Below are positions 7,020-14,663 of a stretch of 14,872 bases of DNA, one piece after another. Source of the stretch: JACCTH01 sp050741915 (lineage in GTDB: Bacteria; Actinomycetota; Acidimicrobiia; Spongiisociales; ZC4RG35); assembly GCA_050741915.1 (NCBI GenBank), contig JBOGEX010000076.1, positions 1 through 14,872 of the forward strand, given 5' to 3'. Below the pieces are notes generated by a model. It was not told the origin of the DNA. It worked only from the letters and a program-made list of their open reading frames with translations, and ran no database searches. The position numbers were made by a program, and so were the translations under genes. The number at the start of each line of letters is the position of its first letter. The first letter of the stretch is position 1.

Positions 7020-7583
7020 TCACCAGCCCTCCAGAGATCGTGGTGAGCGCATGGCCAAGTTGGCCTCCTCGGGGTCGAAGCGCTCTGGGTCGAAGTCGGC
7101 TGGAGCCCATTGGCGCTGATGCTCATGGTCGGGGTGGGCCGGATCGGCTAACACCGCCAGCAACTCGGCATAACCCCAAGGTCCGCCACAGTCCTCGGGC
7201 GGGCAGGCACGCCTTCCAGTCAGACAAACTGGGTAGTCGAAACCGGACTCGGCCGGGGTGATCTTCTCGACCACCACGTTGTGTTCCCACCCGTCGCCGA
7301 AGTCGTATTCCCAACGGAGCTTCGACCCCACCGTGGGCAACACCTCATGCACCCGGAACTTGTTCTCGTCGAGGTCGTCGTCACCCCAATCGGGATCGGG
7401 TGTCCCGTACCTGGTCCCGTCCACGTCGAAGACATGGAGGTGGCCACCGAGCCAACCCATCGCTCCTTCCAGGACTGGAGCCAGCTCGCCCAAGGTCAGG
7501 TCTGATCTCACCACGATTCGCCGCCAGACCGGTGGCGTCACCGAGCGCAGAGTGATCTTCAGTTTGTGGATGGTCTCGTTCAA
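7020..7583 (-). CDS. plasmid pRiA4b ORF-3-like protein (PF07929)
   Basis: An apparently intact 187-aa protein of the pRiA4b ORF-3 family, often carried on plasmids and mobile DNA. It opens with HKLKITLRSVTPPVWRRIVV and then LTLGELAPVLEGAMGWLGGH, LHVFDVDG. The middle has YDFGDGWEHNVVVEKI and the Cys-containing CLTGRRACPPEDCGGPWGYA, and the end FDPERFDPEEANLAM. These are all family landmarks, including the cysteines that may bind metal. The biochemical role is unknown. The start is TTG 7583, with a GAGG about 13 bases upstream; no better one exists. It follows a small ORF at 15 bases distance, and a cyclase relic follows in frame after its stop, so this locus has been rearranged. Confidence 0.85.
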   Translation of the reverse strand: MNETIHKLKITLRSVTPPVWRRIVVRSDLTLGELAPVLEGAMGWLGGHLHVFDVDGTRYGTPDPDWGDDDLDENKFRVHEVLPTVGSKLRWEYDFGDGWEHNVVVEKITPAESGFDYPVCLTGRRACPPEDCGGPWGYAELLAVLADPAHPDHEHQRQWAPADFDPERFDPEEANLAMRSPRSLEGW

Positions 7584-7598
7584 GTCAACCGTTACGCC

Positions 7599-7823
7599 TC
7601 AGGCAACCGCCTCAGCGATATCGTCGTCGCTCGGCTCCTCCTTGTCGAGTTCGCAGTCCTCCCGAAGGCTCGGAACCGAAGGCACGACGATCGACTTCCC
7701 CACTGTGTGGCCGATTACCGTCTTGCCGCCAAGCTGGCTCGAGCGAGTCCTCCAACTGCGGACACGGGCACTATCCATTTCGGGGATCACGGCAACTTCC
7801 ACTCCAGACGTTTCGGATCCCAC
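7599..7823 (-). CDS. small hypothetical protein
   Basis: A possible 74-aa protein of no recognised family. GTG 7823 has AGGAG four bases upstream and lies 22 bases after the end of the AbiEii-like relic. The sequence includes GVEVAVIPEMDSARVRSW and SQLGGKTVIGHTVGKSIVVP, and ends with an acidic tail, REDCELDKEEPSDDDIAEAV. Codon use is GC-rich at third positions, as in its neighbours, supporting a coding frame. An ATG at 7778 would give only 59 aa. It could equally be the tail of a longer decayed gene. It is followed after 15 bases by the pRiA4b-like gene. Confidence 0.4.
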   Translation of the reverse strand: MGSETSGVEVAVIPEMDSARVRSWRTRSSQLGGKTVIGHTVGKSIVVPSVPSLREDCELDKEEPSDDDIAEAVA

Positions 7824-7845
7824 GATCTCCTGGTCAGTCCCGCGA

Positions 7846-8340
7846 TCACCCGGTCCACCAACGTCGGACGATCTCGACAGCTTCAGCTGCGGCCAGGATC
7901 TCGAAGTCGGGGACGGTGGTTGCGACCTTTCGGTAACCCTGATGCCAGTCATCGGAAAGTAACGAAAGGGCGACAAATGGCGTGGTGCCTCGTCATTGAT
8001 GCTCGCTCACGAGCGCGGTGTGGAGAGCGCCGGCTTCGACGGTCTGAGTGGTCGCCATCAACACGAGATCCACGAGGTCGCGACAGCGAGTGCCGGGCCG
8101 ACCGGCGTAGGTGGCCATCATGGCGGCATGCTTGTCGGCGATCTGGTCCGGGATCGGATGGGCCCGGTAGGCGACATTGCGCAGCCCCGGAATCTCCACA
8201 GGTTCGATTGGTGGAATCACGTCGGGCTCGGAGGTCACTACCGGTCTAGAAGTCGATATCTGGTCGAAGGGCTCGAAGGGCTGGAGGACAAGTCTCATAG
8301 GCCGAGGGCAAGCGCCAGGGCAGATACCTTGCCGAAGTCG
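7846..8340 (-). pseudogene. AbiEii/AbiGii-type nucleotidyltransferase toxin, truncated and nonsense-interrupted
   Basis: The C-terminal half of an AbiEii-family toxin (type IV toxin-antitoxin / abortive infection) is readable: SEPDVIPPIEPVEIPGLRNV, AYRAHPIPDQIADKHAAMMA and GRPGTRCRDLVDLVLMATTQ, the family's conserved P-x-x-L-ADK and R--DLVDL blocks. The frame then meets TGA at 7993-7995 and continues in the same frame with RGTTPFVALSLLSDDWHQGY and ILAAAEAVEIVRR to a second TGA at 7846, which matches the usual end. A CGA-to-TGA change would explain the stop. The N-terminal nucleotidyltransferase core (G-S and D-x-D motifs) is absent, and no AbiEi antitoxin gene is present upstream. The open frame reaches 8568, but its first 75 residues are not protein-like. 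This is a dead defence gene. Confidence 0.65.
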
Positions 8341-8611
8341 AGATCCAGATCGTGGAGACACGTGAAGAACATCCTCGTTGGGGAGACTCGTCGTATCCAC
8401 GCCGAGCTGGACTGGGCTGGTGTCGACCCGCCCGCCGGCAGTGTCGACGATCCATAAGGTGTTGCGTCGCAAAGGTCTGGTTGCCACCCAGCCACCGCGA
8501 AGACAAACGCAGATAAGACGTCGACAACGTTGACTCCGCGATGTGCCGGCCTCTAACGATCGCGCCACGCACCAGCTAGGAGCCTCAGGCCCCAGCGCCT
8601 ATCCACACGGA
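8341..8611. other. stretch without a recognisable gene
   Basis: These 271 bases upstream of the AbiEii-like relic hold open frames on the minus strand in all three phases, but none reads as a known domain. One phase contains LHDLDLDFGKVSALALALG, which may be decayed coding DNA. It is probably the scrambled 5' part of the defence gene plus the end of the P450-Rieske unit. Confidence 0.4.
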
Positions 8612-8912
8612 TCAGACCTCGACAAAGACATCATCGCCTCGAACGTGCACCGGATAGGTCCGAATCGGCTGCCGTGCCGGTGAACTAACGGGCTGCCCTG
8701 TGCCCAGGTCGAATTGGCTGCCGTGGCAGTCGCATTCGATGGTTCCATCAACGATCAATCCCGTCGATAACACGCAGGCCATGTGAGCATTTGTCTTCGA
8801 TGGCATATAGGGCACCCTCAGAAAGCACGATGACTATGATTTGGCCGTCGATTACGACACTCCGCGCCTTACCTTCATTGAGCTCGCTTCTGCTGCATGC
8901 TCGTCGGTGCAC
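8612..8912 (-). pseudogene. Rieske-type [2Fe-2S] ferredoxin with a frameshift
   Basis: Two frames join into one protein of about 100 aa, the size of a small Rieske ferredoxin that passes electrons to an oxygenase. The upstream frame has ACSRSELNEGKARSVVIDGQ and EGALYAIEDKCSH; after about 8780 the sense moves to STGLIVDGTIECDCHGSQFD and PIRTYPVHVRGDDVFVEV. The cluster ligands are therefore C-S-H and C-D-C-H, the normal Cys-x-His / Cys-x-x-His pair. Removing one base near 8780, or adding two, restores the frame. The likely start is GTG 8912; no good ribosome site is seen. It begins about 46 bases after the P450 end, so it is a natural redox partner for that enzyme. Confidence 0.75.
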
Positions 8913-8958
8913 TTCTAGGTCGGACCCCAGGAGCGGAACCGGAGGACCACGTAGGTTG

Positions 8959-10156
8959 TCACGATCCGATAGAGACGGGGAGCGTGAGGAGACCGCGTTG
9001 GTCGCCACGCGCCGCCACTCGACGGGACGGGCAGGGTCGAGACCGAAGTCGGGGAGCATCGTCGGAACCGCTCGAGCATGACCGTCATCTCTAGTCGCGC
9101 CAAATGGGCGCCGACACACAGGTGGGGGCCTTGACCGAATGTCAAATGGGGATTGGGATCTCGATTGAACCGTGCCGAATGTGGGTCGTGGAACACGTTT
9201 GGATCTCGATTCGCCGGCCCATACCCGAGCGCCACGACGTCTCCTTCTCTGATAGACACACCGCCGAGTTCGAGGTCATGGGTCGAGTTTCTCCCGAATA
9301 GGAGAATGGGAGGAAACAGCCGGAGTAGCTCTTCGACAGCTTGGGGGAAGAGAGTTGGCTGGCCGAACAGCTCACGCCGCTGGTGGGGATGATGAGCAAG
9401 GAAGTGGAGGCTCATGGACATCGCCTTCGAAGTGGTCTCGTGTCCCGCGATCAGGAGCACCGTTGCGAAGCGCTCCACCTCGTTCGACGTCAGATGCCGA
9501 CCGTCGAGCTCGGACTCGAGCAGGAGGCTGAAGAAGTCGTCCCCTGGTTGTTCACGTTTCAGCGCGATCAAGCCTGAGATGTATGCCGACTACTCCCCCT
9601 TGGCGGCAGCCGCATCGAAGGGATCCCTGATGCTCCCTTCGAACATGCGATCCACCCAGTTATGCCATTTGTGCTGGTCCTCGTGAGGTAACGACATGAA
9701 GGCACCAAGGGTGTACAAAGACAGGGGCACAGCGAAGTCGCTGACCAGGTCGGCTTCGCCCTCTTGGATGATGGACTCGAGTAGCTCCCCGGCAACGTTA
9801 TCGATGCCAGGGCGCATTTCCTCGATCCGGCGCCGGCGAAACGCCGCGCTTATCAGAGCTCGATACTGGGCATGGACTGGGGGGTCAAGCTCGATGGGCA
9901 GATTCGGCTCGGACCGTGGCCCTTGGATAGGTGGGATGCTTGTCACTCCGGGTACCGCCGAGGTGAACTCATGAGGCGAGCGGGCGGCCCATGCGACATC
10001 CTCATATCTGGTCAATAGCCAGAACCCGCCGTATCGGTCGCTGTGCACGACCGGGCACTCGATTCGAAGCGCTTCGAGGATCGGCCAGGGATTAGAGACG
10101 AAGTCGGGATCGCGATGGTCGAAGTCCTCACACCAGTTGCGACTCGTCTGCGTCAT
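8959..10156 (-). pseudogene. cytochrome P450 interrupted by an amber stop and two one-base losses
   Basis: A P450 that would be 399 aa, the usual bacterial class I size. From the N-terminus: ATG 10156 with GAGAGGTG upstream; LDPPVHAQYRALISAAF (helix C region); the I-helix IAGHETTSKAMS; the E-x-x-R in EELLRLFPP; ARFNRDPNPHLTFGQGPHLC with heme ligand Cys in the exact FGxGxHxCxG pattern. The frame is broken three times: TAG at 9590-9592 in frame between AAKGE and SAYISG; one base missing near 9060 (ERFRR then MLPDFGLDPARP); and one C missing near 8997 (VATN then RGLLTLPVSIGS). With those repaired the end is TGA 8959-8961. Every catalytic motif is intact, so the break is recent or an artefact. 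Substrate unknown. Confidence 0.85.
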
Positions 10157-10264
10157 TTTGCACCTCTCGCTTCGTTCCGAGCTGAGTTTAGGGGGGTCGC
10201 CAGCTAGTGGTCGACCGGTCAGCCACTCCCTCCAGCAGCCCCTCGCTCCCGCGCTTGGCCCCTT
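10157..10264. other. P450 upstream region, 108 bases
   Basis: No gene is seen between the lactonase-like gene and the P450. The only clear signal is the P450 ribosome site GAGAGGTG, 4 bases before its ATG. The gap is wide enough for a separate P450 promoter, but no -35/-10 pair stands out. Confidence 0.4.
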
Positions 10265-12085
10265 CTATCCCGTGTCGGCGATGAGACAGTCGATGGACGC
10301 ATAGCCGTATGGTTCCAGATGCAGACTGAGCTGGTCGGCACCGCTTGGAGGATGGGAGACGGCTTCTCGATCCAACTCCTGGTCGACGGCGACCCAATCG
10401 CTCAACGACACCGAGGTGATCTTCAGTGGCTCCACTGTCTCCGGGAGCGACATCTCGAGGATGTGATCTTCACCCGCCAGGTTGGCGACGATCACCCGGA
10501 GGCGCCTCCCTGCTCTCACCGCTAGCACTGCCACCGGCCCTCTCGTCTTATCGACCGGCAATACCTGACTGGTCTTGAAGCGAGCCAGGTCTTTGAAGAC
10601 CCGTGCCATTGGGGGAGTTCGGAGGATGCCGTCGCCGCCTCGATTCACCAGACCGGAGGCGCCATAGACGTCGCACCAAGTGGTGGACGTGGCCCCCGAC
10701 ATGGCCAGTGCCGCCAAGGCGTCCACTGTCCACGATCGCCACATGGCAGAGGCGTGACGAGGATCGGTGCTGTCGGTCGGATGGAGCGTGATCGGGCCGA
10801 CTGCAACACCATCACCGGCGCCAAGTCGGCGAGCCGTCTCGACCATGGCCGGGATCGCTTCCAGATTCTCGACGATGGTTTGCGTGTCGTGATCGTGCAC
10901 TTGCGGCGAGAGTGGAAAGGCGATTCCGTCGGCTAAAGGTAGTGGTCGTCGGCTGTTCAGAGAGGCGAAGGGACCCGTGGTGGCCACAAGCAGCCCCCGA
11001 GCGGGATGAAGGGTGCGAAGCATCGCCAGGTCGGTTGGGTCTGGTGGGCTTTCACCAGCTCCGGTCACAAGGAGGGTATCGACCTGGGCCTCAGCGACTT
11101 GGGCCTCGGCCATTTGGGAGGGCAGACCGCGGATATGGATGCTGCAGCCGAGCGAAGCGGCGACCTGAGTTTGAGTCGCGAGCTCATGTTCGATACGTAC
11201 CAGCAGATGGTCGCAACCAACCGATCGGAGCCACTCCAGAGCTTCCTGATCTTCGATGATCTGCGGCGGAACGGTGAATCCGATCGAGGGAAGTCGGATC
11301 CTTGATTCCGTCTCCCTCAGCATGAGATGAGTTGGCTGGTGACTGGGGGAGGACGCGGCCGGTGTCTGTCCCCGAGCCGTGAGCGTCAACCGCTGAGTGA
11401 GCCGGTCACCCCGGCGAGCCTGGCGCGGCCATCCGACCGTGAGCGGTGTCGAGTAAGTCTTGAAGCTCCCGTCACCCCAATTGCGCTGATCCTCGATCTC
11501 GAAGATGTCTCCCTCGTAGGCGTGATGCAAGCTGAACTCCGGGTTGATTGCAGCCTCCATTGAATCGAATGGCATCCAAATGCCCCTCTTGTGGTTGGCG
11601 ACGATCCACTGCGGCTCAACCAAGTATGGGAAGGAGTCCACCACCTCCTCTCCGCCGCGCCGGATGCTGACTCGGCAACCGGCGAGGGAAGGAGGATGCA
11701 GCACAATCAAGCCGATGCGGTTGTACTTGAAATCCGCTTCGGCTTCGCCGTCGAATCGATAGGAGATGACACCGTCCTTTTCTCCATGGATCTCCACATC
11801 GGCATTGAGCTTGATGGCGCCCTGTCGGAACTCTGTCCTGAATAGGGCTCGGAACTCCCTGGAGCCGATCTCCAGGTGCTCCTGGGTTAATGCGGGGGCC
11901 AGCGTCCCCCATTTTGGGTCGCGGACTGCGAAACCGATCCTGCGGATGGCTTCCTCGCCACCGAGCTTCAGACTGCGCAGGTCGGCGCCGACCAGGACGC
12001 CCTCAAAGTCCCCGGCCTTGACCGGAGTCGAGTGGCCGAATCCCCTGGTGTCGTCCGAAGATGAGTTGTGCCTCGCGCGGCTCAC
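10265..12085 (-). CDS. D-apionate-lactonase-like protein (ApnL family)
   Basis: A 606-aa protein resembling the D-apionate lactonase family, enzymes that open D-apionolactone in catabolism of the branched plant sugar D-apiose. The N-terminal beta-rich part carries AIRRIGFAVRDPKWGTLAPA, FDGEAEADFKYNRIGLIVLH and the hallmark EDQRNWGDGSFKTYSTPL at about residues 195-212. The C-terminal barrel-like half has IAFPLSPQVHDHDTQTIVEN, the H-P-T...D-PR-ASAM segment and a final GYASIDC. GTG 12085, after TGGGGACCT, is the probable start; the frame is open to 12253, but residues before 12085 overlap the FAH-family gene and are low-complexity. A 15-base tandem duplication (11081-11110) gives AEAQV twice. 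Activity on D-apionolactone is family-based; a different lactone or glycoside is possible. Confidence 0.75.
   Translation of the reverse strand: MSRARHNSSSDDTRGFGHSTPVKAGDFEGVLVGADLRSLKLGGEEAIRRIGFAVRDPKWGTLAPALTQEHLEIGSREFRALFRTEFRQGAIKLNADVEIHGEKDGVISYRFDGEAEADFKYNRIGLIVLHPPSLAGCRVSIRRGGEEVVDSFPYLVEPQWIVANHKRGIWMPFDSMEAAINPEFSLHHAYEGDIFEIEDQRNWGDGSFKTYSTPLTVGWPRQARRGDRLTQRLTLTARGQTPAASSPSHQPTHLMLRETESRIRLPSIGFTVPPQIIEDQEALEWLRSVGCDHLLVRIEHELATQTQVAASLGCSIHIRGLPSQMAEAQVAEAQVDTLLVTGAGESPPDPTDLAMLRTLHPARGLLVATTGPFASLNSRRPLPLADGIAFPLSPQVHDHDTQTIVENLEAIPAMVETARRLGAGDGVAVGPITLHPTDSTDPRHASAMWRSWTVDALAALAMSGATSTTWCDVYGASGLVNRGGDGILRTPPMARVFKDLARFKTSQVLPVDKTRGPVAVLAVRAGRRLRVIVANLAGEDHILEMSLPETVEPLKITSVSLSDWVAVDQELDREAVSHPPSGADQLSLHLEPYGYASIDCLIADTG
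11081..11110 (-). repeat. 15-base in-frame tandem duplication in the lactonase-like gene
   Basis: Two adjacent 15-base units (11081-11095 and 11096-11110) differ at two positions and encode AEAQV-AEAQV. The phase is kept, so the protein gains five residues, probably in a surface loop or helix of the barrel half. Confidence 0.7.
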
Positions 12086-12140
12086 AGGTCCCCATTGGGG
12101 CGAGGCACCGCGAGAAACCGGATGAGCTGGGCGGGGGAAA

Positions 12141-12974
12141 TCACTGCCACGCCGCCCTAACCGGGTTTCGCAGTACACCGATGCGGTCGACCTCGACCTC
12201 GACCAAATCTCCGTCGCGAAGGTAGGGGTGGTCGGGTCGGAAGGCGGCGACACCTGCCGGTGTCCCCGTCGAGACGATGTCCCCGGGTTGGAGAGTGACG
12301 TATCGGGTTACGTAGGTGAGAAGGGTGTGGACGTCAAACAGCATTCGCGAGGTGTGCTCCCGCTGTCGCTGCTCGCCGTTGACCCGTGCGCTGACTTCTA
12401 GCCGGGACGGGTCGGGGATCTCGTCGGCCGTGGTGACGTTCGGTCCGATAGGGCAGAAGGTGTCGAATCCCTTCCCCAACGTGATCTGGTTGTCGCGGAA
12501 CTGGACGTCCCGAGCGCTGACGTCGTTGACCACCGTGTAGCCAAACACCACCGATAGCGCCGTGTCGGGGGTCAGTTGACGTGCTTCGCTCCCTATTACC
12601 AACCCCAGCTCGACCTCGTAGTCCACCTGGCACTCTGGGTAGGGCAGCACGATTGACTCGTCGGGTCCAATGACGGAGGACGGTAGTTTCGAGAAGAAGA
12701 ATGGCTCCTCGGGGAGGGCGGCGCCCGGATTCTCGTCGAGGTGGCTCGGATAATTGATGCCGCAGAACAGGATCTTTCCTGGATCCAGCGGTGCTACCAG
12801 CCGTTCCGCAGATATCCGCTCGTTCGAGGATCTCGCCTCTCTCAAGGCATCGGAGGCGGTGATCCCGTCGGCGATGAGAGCCTTCATGTCGACGTAGGGG
12901 GTTGGGGCTATGCCGTCGGCTTCGATGATGCCGATTCGAGAGCCGTCTTCCGTCTGATAGCGAACGAGTCTCAT
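12141..12974 (-). CDS. fumarylacetoacetase (FAH) family hydrolase
   Basis: A 277-aa FAH-fold enzyme that cleaves a C-C bond of a 2,4-diketo acid, or decarboxylates or isomerises related 2-oxo acids. Key parts: KILFCGINYPSHLDE (69-81), FFFSKLPSSVIG, the metal site VDYEVELGLVIG with Glu120 and Glu122, NDVSARDVQFRD with Asp151, and LGKGFDTFCPIGP with a catalytic Lys; then SRMLFDVHTLLTYVTRYVTL and GDIVSTGTPAGV. This fits the fumarylpyruvate / ureidoglycolate lyase / 2,4-diketo-3-deoxyrhamnonate hydrolase group. ATG 12974 is chosen because its ATGA overlaps the repaired stop of the upstream UlaG-like gene; the frame extends to 13055 without a sensible start. Coupled translation is expected. Confidence 0.88.
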   Translation of the reverse strand: MRLVRYQTEDGSRIGIIEADGIAPTPYVDMKALIADGITASDALREARSSNERISAERLVAPLDPGKILFCGINYPSHLDENPGAALPEEPFFFSKLPSSVIGPDESIVLPYPECQVDYEVELGLVIGSEARQLTPDTALSVVFGYTVVNDVSARDVQFRDNQITLGKGFDTFCPIGPNVTTADEIPDPSRLEVSARVNGEQRQREHTSRMLFDVHTLLTYVTRYVTLQPGDIVSTGTPAGVAAFRPDHPYLRDGDLVEVEVDRIGVLRNPVRAAWQ

Positions 12975-13746
12975 CCGGGCTCGACTCGATGTTGGCTTCC
13001 GTCGATGACAAGTGAGTGTCCGGGCTCGAGGACGATGGAACAAGGGGTGGGTCATTCTGGGAGGCGACCAGATCGACGAACTCGGTCACTGCAGGATCGT
13101 TGGTCTCCAGATAGTGGGTGGCGACCGCGTAGCGCACGCCAAGCATCTCCGCGGCGAGTGCGGCCTCGGCTGGGTTCATCTCCCCGGTGGTCACCTTTCC
13201 TGCTCCTGGCGGGACGAGGGCCCAAGGCTGGGTGCAGCCTATGAGGCCGACGGTTGGCCGGTGCAGGGAGCCGATGAGCTTCATGTCGCTGAAGATGGCG
13301 CTGTCCCCGAAGTGGTAGACCTTGACCTGGGGTTCGGTCTCGACGACGAAACCGAGTGGCACCCCGGTTACAGTCTCACCCGAGGCCAAACGAGCCATCG
13401 ACCAGTGGTGACATTCGACGGGTGCTACTTCGACACTGCCCACCCGAACTCTGATCCCCCAGATGGTTGCCCGGACCTGCTCCGATGGGAGGCCCTGTTC
13501 GATCAGCAACGCCTGGGTGTCTGCGCCGCAGATCACGGGCGCCCCGGTCCGCCTTGCGATGGCGACGGTGTCGCCCAGATGGTCGAATGCAGCATGGGAG
13601 ACCAGGATGACGTCCGGTGTGTCGATGTCGTCGGGCCCAATGGGCGCCACCGGACTCCCGGTGAGGAAGGGGTCGATGACGATTCTGCCTGCCGGCCCGA
13701 CGATCTCGTAGCCGGCGACACCGAGGTAGCGGAGCCGGGTGGTCAA
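12971..13746 (-). pseudogene. UlaG-like metallo-beta-lactamase-fold hydrolase with a one-base frameshift near the 3' end
   Basis: A metal-dependent hydrolase of the UlaG (L-ascorbate-6-phosphate lactonase-like) group, about 258 aa when repaired. It reads YLGVAGYEIVGPAGRIVIDP, the metal motif VSHAAFDHLGD, VECHHWSMARLASGE, KVYHFGDSAIFSDM and ATHYLETNDPAVTEF. It starts at TTG 13746, overlapping the previous stop by four bases, with GGAG upstream. In the present sequence the frame runs on after QNDPP into the FAH-family gene and ends at 12334, which is implausible. One missing C in the run at 13044-13047 restores the expected tail IVLEPGHSLVIDGS and a TGA at 12971 overlapping the next ATG by four bases. 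That perfect fit argues that the break is an artefact or very recent. Confidence 0.8.
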
Positions 13747-14663
13747 GCTTGCCAGCTCCGTTCCAGACCCTCAATGAGGGCGACCATTGCTCGGTTGAGT
13801 GGCACGTCGAGGCCGAGCTGCTCCGCTTCGCGGACTACGGCGCCGTTAACCACCTCGATCTCGGTCTTGCGTTGGGCTTCGACGTCTTGCAGCATCGACG
13901 ACTTGCCCGGTCCGGCAGCCGCCAGCACCACATCGATGCGGTCGAAACGTTCCTGACTCTCTATGTCGAGACCCATCGCTCGGGCCACGGCAACTGCTTC
14001 CCCGGTCAGTTCTCGAAGAAGGTGTCGCATCGGCTGGCTGGTGTTCAATGCTCCGGCGGGGAGCCGGGTTAGGGCCGATGTGGGGAGGGTGACCGCGTTG
14101 AGTATCAGCTTCTTCCAGATCTCCACGCGGATGTCCGCGGAGGCCGACGTGGGTAGCCCTGCCTTGTCTTGTAGCTCGGCGACCTTTCGAGCCCTGGAGA
14201 GGTCGGGGCTCTCGTACGGTCCGACGTAGGTGGGTCCAGCGCCGGTGTGGGCCACCTGACCCAGATCCCTTGTGGTAGCGCTGTTGTAGGTCACACCGGC
14301 TACCAGCTGTCCCGCCGGATATTGCCGCGCTAGCACGTCGGCGTTTCCCCAGCCGTTCTGCAGTGTGACGACGATGGTCTCAGCGGATACGATCTGCTCT
14401 CCGAGTCGAGCCGCCCCCTCGGTATGGTGTGCCTTGACGAAGAAGTAGAGGACATCGACCGGGGCAACCCCGTTGGTCGAGGTGGTTGCCGACGGTTTGG
14501 TCGTGACAGACTGACCGGTCGGCTCTTCCACGGTCAGGCCGGAGGTGTTGATGTGCTCGACGAGGGGCTCGGCCACGTCGATTATGATCACCTCATGCGT
14601 CTGAGCCAGACGGCCGGCCCACAGACCTCCCATGGCGCCGCCACCCATCACCGCGATCCTCAT
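13743..14663 (-). CDS. ketopantoate reductase-like (ApbA/PanE family) dehydrogenase
   Basis: A full-length 306-aa NADPH/NADH-dependent reductase of the ApbA/PanE fold. The Rossmann motif is GGGAMGGLWAGRL at about 7-19; VLYFFVKAHHTEGAA and VTLQNGWGNADVL follow; the family catalytic Lys is in VEIWKKLILNAVTLPTSALT at about 180-200, and the substrate-binding end KSSMLQDVEAQRKTEIEVVN with Ser and Glu is intact. The family includes 2-dehydropantoate 2-reductase and paralogues acting on other 2-oxo acids or lactones. Given the neighbours (lactonase-like, FAH hydrolase, sugar-type dehydrogenase), a catabolic 2-oxo- or hydroxy-acid role is more likely than coenzyme A synthesis, but this is inference. 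Its ATG overlaps the previous TGA, and the next TTG overlaps its TGA, each by four bases. Confidence 0.9.
   Translation of the reverse strand: MRIAVMGGGAMGGLWAGRLAQTHEVIIIDVAEPLVEHINTSGLTVEEPTGQSVTTKPSATTSTNGVAPVDVLYFFVKAHHTEGAARLGEQIVSAETIVVTLQNGWGNADVLARQYPAGQLVAGVTYNSATTRDLGQVAHTGAGPTYVGPYESPDLSRARKVAELQDKAGLPTSASADIRVEIWKKLILNAVTLPTSALTRLPAGALNTSQPMRHLLRELTGEAVAVARAMGLDIESQERFDRIDVVLAAAGPGKSSMLQDVEAQRKTEIEVVNGAVVREAEQLGLDVPLNRAMVALIEGLERSWQA

Noticed and set aside
7258..7962. 234-codon plus-strand open frame
   Set aside because: Ser/Thr-rich low-complexity shadow of the pRiA4b-like gene and the small ORF.
8442..8468. Plus-strand TGTCGA-N17-CGTC, an exact ECF42-like promoter match
   Set aside because: It points into antisense DNA with no plus-strand gene downstream; short motifs of this kind occur by chance in GC-rich sequence.
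12086..12253. N-terminal extension of the lactonase-like frame
   Set aside because: It overlaps the FAH-family gene and is low-complexity Arg/Ser-rich; GTG 12085 has a better context.
13040..13050. Programmed frameshifting in the UlaG-like gene
   Set aside because: The needed shift is -1, but the CCACCCC run is not a canonical slippery heptamer and no downstream stem-loop stands out.
13012..13956. 314-codon plus-strand open frame
   Set aside because: It lies antisense to the UlaG-like and PanE-like genes, whose motifs are unmistakable; the translation has no domain and is a high-GC shadow.
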